DNA of 64,000 nt from Macrophomina tecta (taxonomy: Eukaryota > Ascomycota > Dothideomycetes > Botryosphaeriales > Botryosphaeriaceae): positions 558,001 through 622,000 of the forward strand of contig JAKSGN010000022.1 of NCBI GenBank assembly GCA_024180945.1. Reading direction: 5' to 3'. The notes under the pieces are model-generated. The model was not told the origin of the DNA. It did not search any database and saw only the letters and a list, made by a program, of their open reading frames with translations. A program made the position numbers and the translations under genes. Below are positions 11,253 to 21,395 of the stretch, piece by piece (position 1 is the first letter of the stretch; each line of letters opens with the position of its first letter).

Positions 11253-12594
11253 GTTTTAGGGGCGTCTGAGGCGCGTGACTGAATTCTTTTTTTTTTTTTT
11301 TTTCTTTTTGCGCGAGAGAGGCACGAGGTGGTCCGAGCGCGGCACATGGGCGAGAGAGGGCCGTAAAGAACGTCAGAAAGTTATTTCGAGGTGCACAGCA
11401 CGTTATCTGTGGGAAGGGTGGCGAAGTGACGGCGGTACACGGGCATTCGCGGCATTCAGTGCCTCCCTAATGCCGAGGGCGTGAAGGATATATGACTCTG
11501 AAGTACAGCAGGGTAATATCGTCCTGTGACTCTGCTATTACGCTGCCTTGGAGCTCCGCTCAACATCTTTCTGTTGTCGTTTTCTCAAGGTGCCCGGGCG
11601 GCGTCATTAATTTTTTTTTTTTTTCTTTTTATGCGAGGCCGGGCCGTTCTGCGCCGCCGGGACGTGGTTTTTAGGCGCAGCAATGCCGTAGAGAACAAAG
11701 GAAAATTGGGTTGAGTTGTGTAGGAGTGGTCCCACATTTTTTGTCCTGTCTTCTTTGGCACTTTGACGTGATCCCACTTGGTATTCTTCCACTGTGGCTG
11801 GACAATCGGGGCCAACCGCACGCGCGATCAGCTGAATACAGCCACAAATTACACAGTAAAGTCGCCAAGTGCCATTGGAGTTATATTTAAAGCGCCAGAC
11901 AATGCTGCGGGAAGCACAAGTAGACATCCGGGGTGGAAAGATTCGCCCGGATGCAAGTGTCTACATTGGCTGATTACTTTTGCGTCGGGACAGATGTTTC
12001 CACTCCCCACAATGGGTGGATCTTAACAGCCGGTGTGCCCGAGTAACCGGAGTAAGCTGCAGCATGCGGGCTTCCTCTATAGAAGGGGAAATAATAAAGT
12101 AATTGTGTCGGTTCCGCATTGTGGGGCATGGAGAACCGCGCCCAGTCCAAAATAATGCCTAGGGGCCCGTAGTCCGATAAAACTGGTGCTGATGAAGCAG
12201 TATTGACCGCTGATGGAAGATTTGGGAGCGGTGGCCGCGGAGTAGTTGCGGAAATCGCGCGATGCCTTTGACGTCTCGAAAGGCCGTCGCAGTCATATTC
12301 AACTCAAAGTAGAAGGAGGAAAACCTGGATATTCATCGTCGAATTGCACGCTATCGTGTTTTCTTACGTTGCTTCTGGTCGCAGACGCGCTGGTAAGATG
12401 TGGGTCCAGCATCTCCGAGATCCAGCCTTCCGAAGCTTCCAGGAGATCCCCGCGCTCGCTGTCGTCATCGCGGGGTCTGAATCATGCCATAGCTCCTCAT
12501 TGTTTGTCTTATCAACCGCTGCTCTCCACCTCCCGCATATCCTCTTCATTATCACTTCCCCTCTTGCTCAACCCGTCCGATTACCGCAGCAAAA
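11253..12594. other. Intergenic between tRNA-Lys and the DsbA-like gene
   Basis: About 1.3 kb with T-rich tracts near 11285-11305 and 11610-11630. The stretch just before 12595 is pyrimidine-rich, as expected of a fungal promoter/leader. No coding gene is supported. Confidence 0.55.
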
Positions 12595-13384
12595 ATGGCA
12601 TTGAACCCCAGATTCGCCGGCCAGAAGCTCGCCTCAGGAGTGACAACGGCGCACACTCTCGAGCTCTGTATATGCCCCGCCCCAGCCTGCAAAAGCCCAT
12701 GATGCTAACTGTGCCCGCACATTGTAGACTTGGACTACGTCTGCCCGGTTCGCGGCTCGATTTAACGGCTCTGAAGCGCACCCGCTGACTGCCGCGATCC
12801 TGTAGTTTTCTAAGAAGATGTTCAACACCATCTACGACCACGTCCTCCCGACCATCAAGTCCAAGTACGAGTCGAAGCTCCAGATCATCTTCCGTCAGCA
12901 GATCCAGCCGTGGCACCCCTCCTCGACCCTCGTCCACGAAGCTGGCGCCGCCGTGCTGCGCCTCGCGCCCAACAAGTTCTACGATTTTAGCAAGGCGCTG
13001 TTCGACAAGCAGGCGGATTTCTTCGACGTGAATGTGGTGAACGAGACGAGAAACAACACGTACAAGCGCCTGGCCAAGGTTGCGGGCGGTGTTGGCGTTG
13101 ATGAGAAGGAGTTCTACTCGCTTTTGGAGATTTCGGACAAGCCCGGTCCAGATGGGAGCTTGAACAGCGGGAACAAAGTTACGGATGATGTGAAGGTCTT
13201 TGTCAAGACGAACCGTCTCGTTGGCATCCACGTCACGCCAACTGTCGTCTTCAACGTGAGTTTCCCCGGTGGAAAGGAGCTCTTTGGCATACTGACAGTT
13301 TGCCAGGGCGTTGTCGAGAACAGCATTTCTAGCAGCTTCACCAAGGAGCAGTGGGAGGAGTGGCTGGAGAAGAACATTGTCTGA
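12595..13384 (+). CDS. DsbA-like thioredoxin-fold protein
   Basis: Probable thioredoxin-fold protein of the DsbA/2-hydroxychromene isomerase-like class; the substrate is unknown. Exons are 12595..12667, 12728..12747, 12806..13255 and 13307..13384, giving 206 residues. The N-terminus is MALNPRFAGQKLASG. A 20-nt micro-exon joined to its neighbours encodes the active-site strand LDYVCPFSKKM. The CxxC motif of classical oxidoreductases is reduced to CPFS, so the resolving cysteine is missing; I read this as typical of a fungal subfamily and not a break. The cis-Pro loop appears as HVTPTVVFN, followed after the last intron by GVVENSISSSFTKEQW. Donor 2 is GTTCGC, a weaker form. Intron 3 (13256..13306) is 51 nt, in frame and stopless, but its removal restores the conserved FNGV join. 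No signal peptide is evident, so it is probably cytosolic. Confidence 0.82.
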
Positions 13385-14367
13385 ATCCATTCTACGCAAG
13401 TCAGTGAGATCCACAACTGATTTGGCCCGGTTCATTGGCGAAGCAGGCACAGCCGCCCGGTTCCATAATTTCCAACCGATCAATCCCCCAGAAGTGGCGT
13501 CTTTGACGGAATTAAACAAAGCTTTCAAAGAATTGGAATGACGAAATCGCCTACCGATAGATCTTCGTCTATGGCAGCTTCACCCCGTGTAACTGAATTG
13601 AGAGATCACCTGCCCACATAGTCCTCCTAAATCACCGTGATACCTCATCCCAGAGCCGCAGAATGTCATGCATCCAACGCACGCCAACGCATGTCCTTTG
13701 CATCTGACCCCGTCCCGCTCGCAGCGCATCCATGAACTTGCCTCGCCTCGCACATGTACCCTTCTCTTGGCACCTCGACCAAGCACCCTGACCCATCCCT
13801 CTCCTTAGCCAATCATCGGCACCAACCCAGGAACGTTTTCTTCCTCCCGCTCCACCCCGCACAAAGTCGCAGCGGGAAGGCTGGGAATCGCACACATACG
13901 TATGTACCACGGCACAGTAACCGGGAAAGGGCATGCGGCTCAGCAGGGGCGCACACACGCGATCAAGGCGCGCCGTCTTACTCGTCTGCTGCTCCACCGA
14001 GATTTGGATTGCCGGCGGGCCCGATGCAGTGCCAAGCGCTTGGCGGACAGGAAAGACTTCCTCTTCTCCCCATTCCCGCGGGTTCAGCGTACTAGGAGCC
14101 GGCCAAGCAACGGGCGCACGAGCTGCGGGTTGAATGGCGGAGAGAGTCAGGGCAGATTAGACGACAAGAGGCGATAAGGCCGGCACCGAGAAGATGGGGT
14201 GGGAGGAAGAGTATAAATTGGATGTGACGATTCCGTTGTTGATTTCGCCCCCGGCCTCGTTTCTCCTGCCTCTGCCTCTTCGCTTGAAGGACGGAGCTTG
14301 CTCGTCGCACCCCGTGACGTCAATTGCGTTCTTGTTGTCGTCCTTCCCAACCCGGGTTTCTTATCAA
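13385..14367. promoter_or_regulatory. Upstream region of the GDPD gene
   Basis: About 1 kb. It holds the 3' UTR of the DsbA-like gene and the GDPD promoter. A TATA-like element TATAAAT lies at 14212..14218, about 155 nt before the GDPD ATG, and the leader after it is pyrimidine-rich. No other gene is seen. Confidence 0.5.
14212..14218 (+). promoter_or_regulatory. TATA-like box upstream of GDPD
   Basis: TATAAAT within GAGTATAAATTGG, placed about 155 nt upstream of the start codon, which fits a core promoter with a leader of 100-130 nt. This rests on sequence match and position only. Confidence 0.45.
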
Positions 14368-15704
14368 ATGGCACCGCCGTCCCTGGTCCTTGCCGCTGGC
14401 GTCGCGGCGCTGCTTGCCGGCAACAACGTCGCTGCGTATCCCATCCCGTACAATGACCTGAACGGAGGCCGCATTGAAGTGCAAGCGCATCGGGGAGGTT
14501 TGGGGTTGCGGAACGAGGAATCTCTCTGGGTAAGCAAGCAGTTCCGCGTGTGCCTCGGTGGTTTTGAGCGGAGAAAGGGGGCTGGAAATACGAATAGTTG
14601 CGCTAACTGGTTTTGGCAGGCATTTGCGTACGCTTTAGTGAGCATCCCGAGAGCGCTGCGAGATACAGCGGGAGCTTTTTTTTTTCTTTTTTTTTTTTTT
14701 GCTGAACTTGCTGGTAGGAAATCGGCGTCGATACTCTGGAGATGGATACGGTGTTTACCAAAGACGGAGTGCCGGTGATTTGGCATGATGTGAGTGACCG
14801 AGGCCTGTCTTTTCCGAGAGAGTACGTACTGACAGGAGATGAAGCATTACATCTACCCAACCAAGTGCACCGGTGACTACGTTGGAGAGTACATCAACAA
14901 CTTGACCTTGGCTCAAGTTAAGTCGTTGGATTGTGATCTTCAGTTGGAGGCCCATCCGCAGCAAGAAAGTACGCTGAGGCTACCCTTTTAAAACAACACG
15001 TCTGGAAACACCACAGGCTGACCATCTTCCCAGTCCACCCAGGAACCAAAATCGCCACCTTGGAAGAAGTTCTCGAGCTAGTCAACTGCTACGGCGACAA
15101 GGGCGTGACCATCAACCTCGAGACCAAAATCGACCCGACAACACCAGAGCAAACCTGGCCGATCGAAAAGTACGTCGAGCTGATTCCCATTATCGAGAAG
15201 CACGGCTTCCTCGAGCGCACCTACATCCAGAGCTTTGACTGGCGCACCCTCGTCCTCATCCATGAGAAGTACCCCTCCATCCCCATCGTCGCGCTACTCG
15301 ACGACACCACTGTCGTCCCAGACGCCAACGGAACGTACCCCTGGCTCGGCGGCCTTAACCTTGACGACTATGACGGAGACTGGGTCGCCGCGGCAGCGGC
15401 CATCGGTTCGAGCGTGCTGAGCCCTGTGCATGGATTTCCGTCAAATTTGACCGTCAACTCGCCCGGCTACACGCCTTTCACGACGAAAGAGGTCGTGGAC
15501 GAGGCGCATGAGCTTGGCATGAAGGTCATCCCCTGGACCGTGGATTACGAGGTTACGATTAGCAAGCTGATGGACGACGGCGTCGATTCGATCATCAGCA
15601 ACTACCCTGAGCGCGTTATTGCTGTGGCCAGGCAGAGAGGTCTGTCTGTTGGACGGGCGAGGAACCCAAGCAAGCCGGAGTGTCTTGCGAAAGCGAGTGC
15701 TTGA
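14368..15704 (+). CDS. Secreted glycerophosphodiester phosphodiesterase (GDPD family)
   Basis: GDPD enzymes hydrolyse glycerophosphodiesters to glycerol-3-phosphate and an alcohol. Exons are 14368..14529, 14620..14637 (only 18 nt), 14718..14789, 14836..14968 and 15034..15704, giving 351 residues. Residues 1-23 form a signal peptide (MAPPSLVLAAGVAALLAGN, cut near AYP), so the protein is probably secreted or wall-bound. Catalytic signatures are the first histidine in QAHRGG, the metal ligands in NEESL and GVDTLEMDTVFTKDG, and the second histidine in VIWHD. Later segments INLETKI, SFDWR, IPWTVDYE and VDSIISNYPER are typical of the TIM barrel. Intron 2 carries a long T tract just before its acceptor. 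A TATA-like box lies upstream. The splice model restores the frame through all five exons. Confidence 0.9.
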
Positions 15705-15809
15705 AAAAGGTCGAGAGACGGGATAATGACGGATGCCGCACTTAATGTTTACTGAACGCCCATGTACAGAGTAATGCAAAACGGATCAGAGCGTACAGTG
15801 TACCGCACT

Positions 15810-17209
15810 TCAATCGTTCCTCGCCCTATTTGTCTGGAAGATCTCCTCGGAATTTAGCGTGCTGGTGGTAGAAATCTGCGGCCGCGTACTCATCGCTCCG
15901 GTCTCTTCATCGCCATGCCGGTCGTGGTTTTCGTGGATAGTACGCATTGTGATAGCGAATTCGTCCTCCTTGAGCGTGGTGTCCCTCTCAAGCGTCGACC
16001 ACCATTCGCGTTCCTGCCTTTCCCTTACTTCCTGCTCTTTACTCTGTTCCTCGATGATCTGAACAGGCCCCCGCGCTGCAGCACGGTTTTCCCTCCATCG
16101 AATCAGGGGTTGGAATGCCCGGATGATGATGGGCCTGCAAGCTGGTAGGCATCCGCAAACGACAGCTAGATTTGTCTCAATGGCGGGGAGGATGAAGATC
16201 CACACTCCATCCCAGAACTTATCCTCGGCCTTGAACCAGACGAAGAAGTACCATATACGAACTACTCCGGCACTAGAAACCCTGTAGCTGTTGTGAGTAC
16301 GAGATAAACAATAGGGTACTTTATGTCTCAACCCATGGGCCTCCACCATGCTTCCGAGACGAGAATTCAACTTACAGGCAACCCAAACAGAAAAGGCCAA
16401 TTAAGCCCAACCGCTGCTCCTTTGGAAGCTGAACATCCCAGAGAAACCGCGCCGGCCACAGAAAGACAACAAAGTCGGTGAAGCTGTTCAAAGCGGCTGC
16501 CGTAATGACGAGCCGTCCTCGACGGATGCAAAAGGTCATGTTTTTTCCCTGTCCCCATGCCTTTTCGGGAGTAGTCGCTTCGGGGCAAAGGGCGGCATTG
16601 GCTGTTTGCACAGTGACAATGCTGATACAGTAGCCAATGGAGTATACTATCAATGCCCAGCAGAACCACTTGTTGGCTCTGGCATGAGAGAATATGCGTA
16701 AATATGCGATGCATACCGATATTTTATTCAACGATACGCCGGGGTACCAGACTCGTTCGTAAATGGAATTCACCTGAGAACGGCTTGTCAGCTCTTCTCA
16801 AGAAGAAAACATTTAAAACGACAAAGGAGACACAGTATGATTATACCTTCATGATTTGTGGGACATAATCCGTTCTGACGTCTCGCGTATGCCTTCCGTA
16901 GCCCAACTTGGTCATGTAAAGAATCAAGGTCGATTGACACAGAGTGAATGCCTACGTCGCCTCAGTGTCAGCCAGAGTTCTTCTCCACTCCTGGCGGGCA
17001 TGCAGGTTCAACAGGCGACGCGGAGGGCTTACCCAGGCTAGCAACATGATCCAATCATCCCATCCAAGAACTCTGCGCACGTATCCTCTGATGTAAAAGC
17101 GTATAGCCACGGTAGCGGTCATCAAGACTGCAAGAGGCACCATGAATCCGAACAACAGGCCGGCCCGTGTCGGAGGATCGACGTAGTTAGGTGCGGGACC
17201 CGCATCCAT
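15810..17209 (-). CDS. Fungal rhodopsin-domain seven-helix membrane protein (PTH11-related class)
   Basis: Integral membrane protein of the large fungal rhodopsin-domain family, which includes PTH11-like receptors; the ligand and role are unknown. Exons on the minus strand are 17033..17209, 16847..16951, 16377..16773 with its last base at 16376, and 15810..16281. Introns are 16952..17032, 16774..16846 and 16282..16375. The product is 383 residues. It begins MDAGPAPNYVDPP, without a CFEM domain. Helix 1 is GLLFGFMVPLAVLMTATVA, followed by the family-typical RRVLGWDDWIMLLAW. LGYGRHTRDV and YEPGVSLNKIS-like text (here YPGVSLNKISVCIAYLRIF) follow in order. The PEATTPEKAWGQ-then-C loop, WPARFLWDVQLPKEQRLGL and IETNLAVVCGCLP are also family hallmarks. 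The C-terminal ~110 residues are cytosolic and charged. Confidence 0.85.
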
Positions 17210-19098
17210 GGCTACGGATGCAAATGTGGAGACTAGTGGTCTACAGAATCGGCCGAAATTGACTGAGAGCGTGACTAGAACCGGAAGCGAGACAGCAACT
17301 GTGCGAAGATCAAGACAGCAAGCAAGTCGGACAGTAGCAGCAATATGGAGGGCGGCTAACTGGTAACGGCGATCAGTTTAAAGAAGGCCATGAGAGGCGA
17401 TCGCGGGCATTAGAGTGCTGATGAAGCGTAAAAACTTCTTTGTGAGACATCAGGACGGCGGCATGCGAGCAATGCACTAGATTAAAACAAAGATCGGAGG
17501 GCCAATATAGAGTTCTCGACTCTCTGTTTGAGGAGATCCCACGACTGTCGCACCAAGGGCACCCAAGTCCATTTCAGAAGCGACGGAAGCCTATTTGTGC
17601 AATGAATGGACATGATTCACGGTGGACGTGCTGCACCGGACGATGTGGAAGAGCTGTGGGGAAGGCCCGAGTATGCGAACCCTTTCGAAGACTAGCTGGC
17701 CGGACTTCGATTCGCGAGCCAGAACCGGCCATCCTCATTGTCCTTGCTCACCGACATATGACGGTTGCGCAAGTGATCCCGGTTGACGAGACAGGCCTGA
17801 TAGAAGTATAAAAAGCCCTATCGGACCGTCAAACAACCTTAATCACGGCTCGCGTCCCGAAGCGAATCCAGAGACGCGACAGTATCAGCAGCGTGGCCTC
17901 TCTCCCAATAACTCTGTGGGGAACGTGGATAGGTATGAGCTTGTCAGGGTTGTTTGCTGTATATGGCCCCCATCCCGGCAAGGACTGGCATCGGATAACG
18001 ACAACCAGGGCTGAGATACGGGCAATAGCATGGACAAAGTTCCTTGGAAAGTTCAGACGACACAGGTCGCCGGAATCTGAGAGTGAATGGTCCCGGATTA
18101 GTGTGATCATTTCCTCCCTTCGTGAGGCCATAGCTAGCGTGGCATGCCGTGGCGGACGGAGTGTAATCTGAGAGCCGCATGACAGGGAGTCGTGCTCGTG
18201 CGGCTCGCGGATGTTGATTTCTCAGGCGAGGATTCTTGGTTTGTCGCGCTGCCAGCTGTGTCTCGGACGTGTGAAAGGCAGAAAGAGGTGTTCACTGTTG
18301 TGAATGAGGTGGTGAGAGCGGCCACGGTTTCCTTCAGAGGCTAGTCTCACAATGGCTAGACCCCCCTCTGTCCCTGCTCTTCGGCCTGAAGCATCCCAAT
18401 TATCCTTCCGCCAATCCATTCAAAACAGGCACGTCGGAGCTCTTGAACTTGCCACTTTTGCCAATCATACTATGTTTTCACTTAACTCCAGTCATGAGAG
18501 CTAGCAGGCCTATTGCGCCACTCCTGGCGCATGGAACGGGTGTGGTCCTGGGGCGACCCTGAGGTAATTGTCTGTTGTCAGTCCTGAGTCCTCAATCTGC
18601 CCTGCATCAAATGCAAGATCCGTCTATCAACTCATTCTGGAACAGCGACCAGAGCAGGCCCAAGCTAAGCACACGAGCTTCCTCGGCGCACAGATACTGC
18701 CAAAGATATGAGAAGAAGTAGGAATCACCGTAGATAGCTGACGCGTAGAATCCCCTTTGCTATATCAACTACCGGAAGTAAATGTGAGGACCGCCGCACT
18801 GCTAAGAGCATGCATGCTGGATGCAAGAGTGCAGCACATTGCCTTCTGTTCCCATTGCGGATTTACTAGGCCGAAAGGGGCGGTGTTCTCGCGCCGACAC
18901 CGACCCACCCATCGTCTGCGGCGCAGTCAAGCATCAAAACCCCTCCAGTCGCGTTGGCTTCGCCTGCACGGCTTCTATCCCTCCTCTTCCTCTTCTCTTA
19001 AAGCTTGCGTGTCTCGCGGCCGCCAGAACAAGCCTACCGCTTTACCTCGCTAAAACCCCTCATCGAAGCCCAAACGAACCTGCCCGACAACCGTCATC
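17210..19098. other. 1.9-kb intergenic region between divergent genes
   Basis: Lies between the starts of the rhodopsin-domain gene (minus) and the F-box gene (plus), so both promoters are here. The last 150 bases before 19099 are C/T-rich (CCTCTTCCTCTTCTC). No coding gene or repeat family is supported. Confidence 0.55.
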
Positions 19099-20064
19099 AT
19101 GCGGCTCTCGCAACACCAGTCACAGCTAGCATCCGTAACCAGTAATGCCCTGGTCTTCCCAGAGGAGCTTTGGGATATCATCGCCGCTTGCACCGACCAA
19201 AACGCACTAAAGACCCTCCGGCTGTGCTGCAAAACATTCTCCCGCATCGCCACGCCCCACCTCTTTCGGGCTATATCCTTTCACTATGATCACCCCAAGA
19301 GTCGCATCCGCAACATTCTATGGGACTCTCACATTCAAGAGTACGTGAGGACACTGTCGATGCGCCGCTGCGACGTTGCCCAGCATATCCGGGACAGCGC
19401 CGGGGCGGTCCGGAACCCGTTCGTGAATCTCACGAGCGTCGACACCAAGATCTACTACGACTCCAGTAATACACGAGCTTCTCTGTCCGCCTTATGGAGA
19501 TTTCTCTTGGCTGCCGAGAAGCTGGAGATCCTACGAGTTGAAGACCGGCAGTTCCTGGATCTGCTCGAACCATTCCGCATCACCAAGAGCTTCCCCAGAG
19601 AGAGTTGCTGGAAGAAGCTTCACACTGTGACGCTGATTGCCAGTATGAGCGGTACGTCCTTCCTCGCTTTGCTCTCCACCCTGGCGTCGACCCTACGGAG
19701 CCTTACCCTCATAAACTGCATGCTTCCCATTCCCGGAGATACCTGGCCGCGCGTCCTGGATCAAGCCCGGAGCATGATCTCACTGGAAAGCGTCGCACTG
19801 GACAACCTAGAAGACCACTTAGATACGTACCTTCCCTTCCGTGACAGTGAGTGCGACATTATTGCCAGCTTTCAGCAGAGTGTCTTCGATTACATGATTA
19901 AGAATACGGACATCTGCCCGGAGTGGGACGCGACAGAGGTGCTCAAAATTCACATGAACTTTGCCGGGACGCCCAGGCCTGAAGGACACGGTATGCACTG
20001 CCTCCAGAAGATGGGTTATTCTCAAAAGTACGAGGACCTCTTAGAGCAAATGGCAAACCACTGA
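19099..20064 (+). CDS. F-box domain protein
   Basis: Single-exon gene of 321 residues. The F-box lies at about residues 18-64: LVFPEELWDIIAACTD, then LKTLRLCCKTFSRIATPHLF, the usual spacing of LPxEL, the core helices and the terminal hydrophobic stretch. F-box proteins bind Skp1 and bring targets to SCF ubiquitin ligases. The remaining sequence has leucine-rich stretches (for example LHTVTLIASMSG, STLRSLTLINCMLP) that could form irregular LRR-like target-binding repeats, a common arrangement in fungal F-box families. The target is unknown. The start ATG at 19099 follows a pyrimidine-rich leader. Confidence 0.8.
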   Translation: MRLSQHQSQLASVTSNALVFPEELWDIIAACTDQNALKTLRLCCKTFSRIATPHLFRAISFHYDHPKSRIRNILWDSHIQEYVRTLSMRRCDVAQHIRDSAGAVRNPFVNLTSVDTKIYYDSSNTRASLSALWRFLLAAEKLEILRVEDRQFLDLLEPFRITKSFPRESCWKKLHTVTLIASMSGTSFLALLSTLASTLRSLTLINCMLPIPGDTWPRVLDQARSMISLESVALDNLEDHLDTYLPFRDSECDIIASFQQSVFDYMIKNTDICPEWDATEVLKIHMNFAGTPRPEGHGMHCLQKMGYSQKYEDLLEQMANH

Positions 20065-20554
20065 GCGCATACGCAAGAGCTGCTATCTCCCAGTGACAAA
20101 GTTTCCGTGGCTCCTGAGCGAAACCGAGAAGTGTGCTCAGGGCACGCACGCGTGCCTATTGGCTTACTGTGACCGATCTTGACTATTCTACCATATCTTC
20201 GCTTCAGTATCTACAGACATGAGCCGGACGCATTGGCGGTCTTCTCCCGAAGCTGACGGCATGGCTTTCCCCGATTCGCCACTCATCGAGACCGTGCGGC
20301 AGCGACCGAAAAGCCTCTTCACATGGTCTCAAGAACTCACAACCGAGTCTGCACCGCCCTATTCAGTGGCAAAGAAAAAAAAAAAAAAAAATGCCATGGC
20401 ACATCCTCTGATCACACAAAACTCGCACAAACACAAGCCCCACTGGATCTCGGCCGGAGACACACGCTCTTCCCCTCCCCACAATACACAGATGCACCCC
20501 TTCTTCGCCCAAAAGGAAATCAGCCGGGACCCACATACCCGACTTCCAAAAAAT
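20065..20554. other. Intergenic between the F-box gene and the 5S rRNA terminator
   Basis: Holds the 3' UTR of the F-box gene. An A-run of 17-18 bases occurs at about 20375-20391. Nothing else is recognised. Confidence 0.55.
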
Positions 20555-20566
20555 AAAAAAAAAAAA
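20555..20566 (-). terminator. Pol III terminator of 5S rRNA
   Basis: A run of twelve T (minus strand) begins nine bases after the 5S rRNA 3' end, and another T-run lies just beyond. This is a typical strong RNA polymerase III stop. Confidence 0.8.
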
Positions 20567-20574
20567 GAGTGAAT

Positions 20575-20693
20575 ACGTACAACAGCCGGGATTCCCCAAT
20601 GGTCACCCACTTGAGTACTAATCAGCCGGTTCGCAGGTTAAATACCGGAGAGCGGACGGGATCCGTTGCTTTCTGCGACCTATGGTCGTACGT
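20575..20693 (-). rRNA. 5S ribosomal RNA (dispersed copy)
   Basis: A 119-nt gene on the minus strand. It opens with ACGTACGACCATAGG and ends with GGCTGTTGTACGT; the two ends pair as helix I. The strongly conserved blocks GATCCCGTCCG and TAGTACTCAAGTGGGTGACC are present. Helix II is intact: GGTCGCAG pairs with CTGCGAACC, leaving the usual bulged AA. The internal promoter region reads TATTTAACC where many ascomycetes have a form of AGTTAAGC, so this is a sequence variant. Since the helices still pair and a strong terminator follows, it is probably functional. Dispersed single 5S genes are normal in Pezizomycotina. Confidence 0.93.
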
Positions 20694-21240
20694 GAAAGCA
20701 AAAACTAGCAGGTTGGTATTATGACCGTTAATAAAAGCGTGGCGAGCACGTGCTGTTGTGATGAGCGGGGTCAAAGGGAGGCCTTCAGAGGGGAAAGAGC
20801 ACTGTTGTGTGCAGGGTCCAGTGCAGTTAAGAATCGAAAGCGTCCCTGCTGAGAATTCAGGCATTTGAATTGCAGCCCTCAACACAGCAAAACGTCTTTC
20901 TTCTCTCGCATCGGCCCGATTATGCTGGCAGATTAAATTTTCCTCCGGGAGCCTTTAGCACACGAAACCACTCCTTCTCCTGTAGCCAACGGAAAACGGT
21001 CACTCGGCCCTCCAGTGTAGCCCTCACTTCCCTGAACCTACCGTGAGACCTGCGTACAAAAAGAAAAGTCCCTTTCTTCTACAGCAGAGAGCAGGACTGC
21101 TATCAAAGGCAAAAGGAGAAAGTGATGATGATGAGAAGCAGGGAGTCGCCCGTCCCTCCCCGCTGCGTGACAGTCATACTTCCTCCTCACGAACAACGCA
21201 AAAGGCCAGGTAGCAGCAAAACAACGAACTTGGAGTAAGC
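20694..21240. other. Intergenic between 5S rRNA and tRNA-Trp
   Basis: About 550 bases with no recognisable gene. It would contain the upstream sequence of the minus-strand 5S gene and the region beyond the tRNA-Trp terminator. Confidence 0.55.
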
Positions 21241-21245
21241 AAAAA
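21241..21245 (-). terminator. Pol III terminator of the tRNA-Trp locus
   Basis: TTTTT on the minus strand starts ten bases after the predicted discriminator base of the tRNA-Trp locus, so a Pol III transcript of the locus would end here. Confidence 0.7.
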
Positions 21246-21291
21246 GTATGTACTGTGAGGACGGTGCGATTTGAACGCACAGCCTTCAGGA

Positions 21292-21314
21292 AACTCCAGG
21301 GTGTGTCTTGGTAT
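21292..21314 (-). other. Canonical intron of tRNA-Trp
   Basis: 23 nt placed one base 3' of the anticodon. CTGGA inside it is complementary to TCCAG around the anticodon, the pairing used by the tRNA splicing endonuclease. Confidence 0.7.
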
Positions 21315-21327
21315 CTGGAATCTGACG

Positions 21328-21395
21328 CTGTGAGGGGGATTAGCCTACGAGATCTGTATAGCGAAGAGGGGGTATGGAATAGGGGAAAGCCCTAC
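21328..21395 (-). other. 68-nt insertion in the D stem of tRNA-Trp
   Basis: Extra sequence between tRNA bases 24 and 25, bordered by AGCG on both sides. It contains three C-runs that could pair with the G-rich acceptor stem, and a TAGGG-CTTT-CCCTA type hairpin at its 5' end. Its exact borders are ambiguous by up to four bases because of the flanking repeat. Confidence 0.6.

Noticed and set aside
12581..13528. 315-codon open frame antisense to the DsbA-like gene
   Set aside because: It ignores the introns of the plus-strand gene and shows no domain pattern.
21371..21380. ATTCCATACC read as an alternative tRNA-Trp anticodon loop
   Set aside because: No stem of five pairs can form around it, whereas the CCA at 21316..21318 has the stem, the intron pairing and correct spacing to the T arm.
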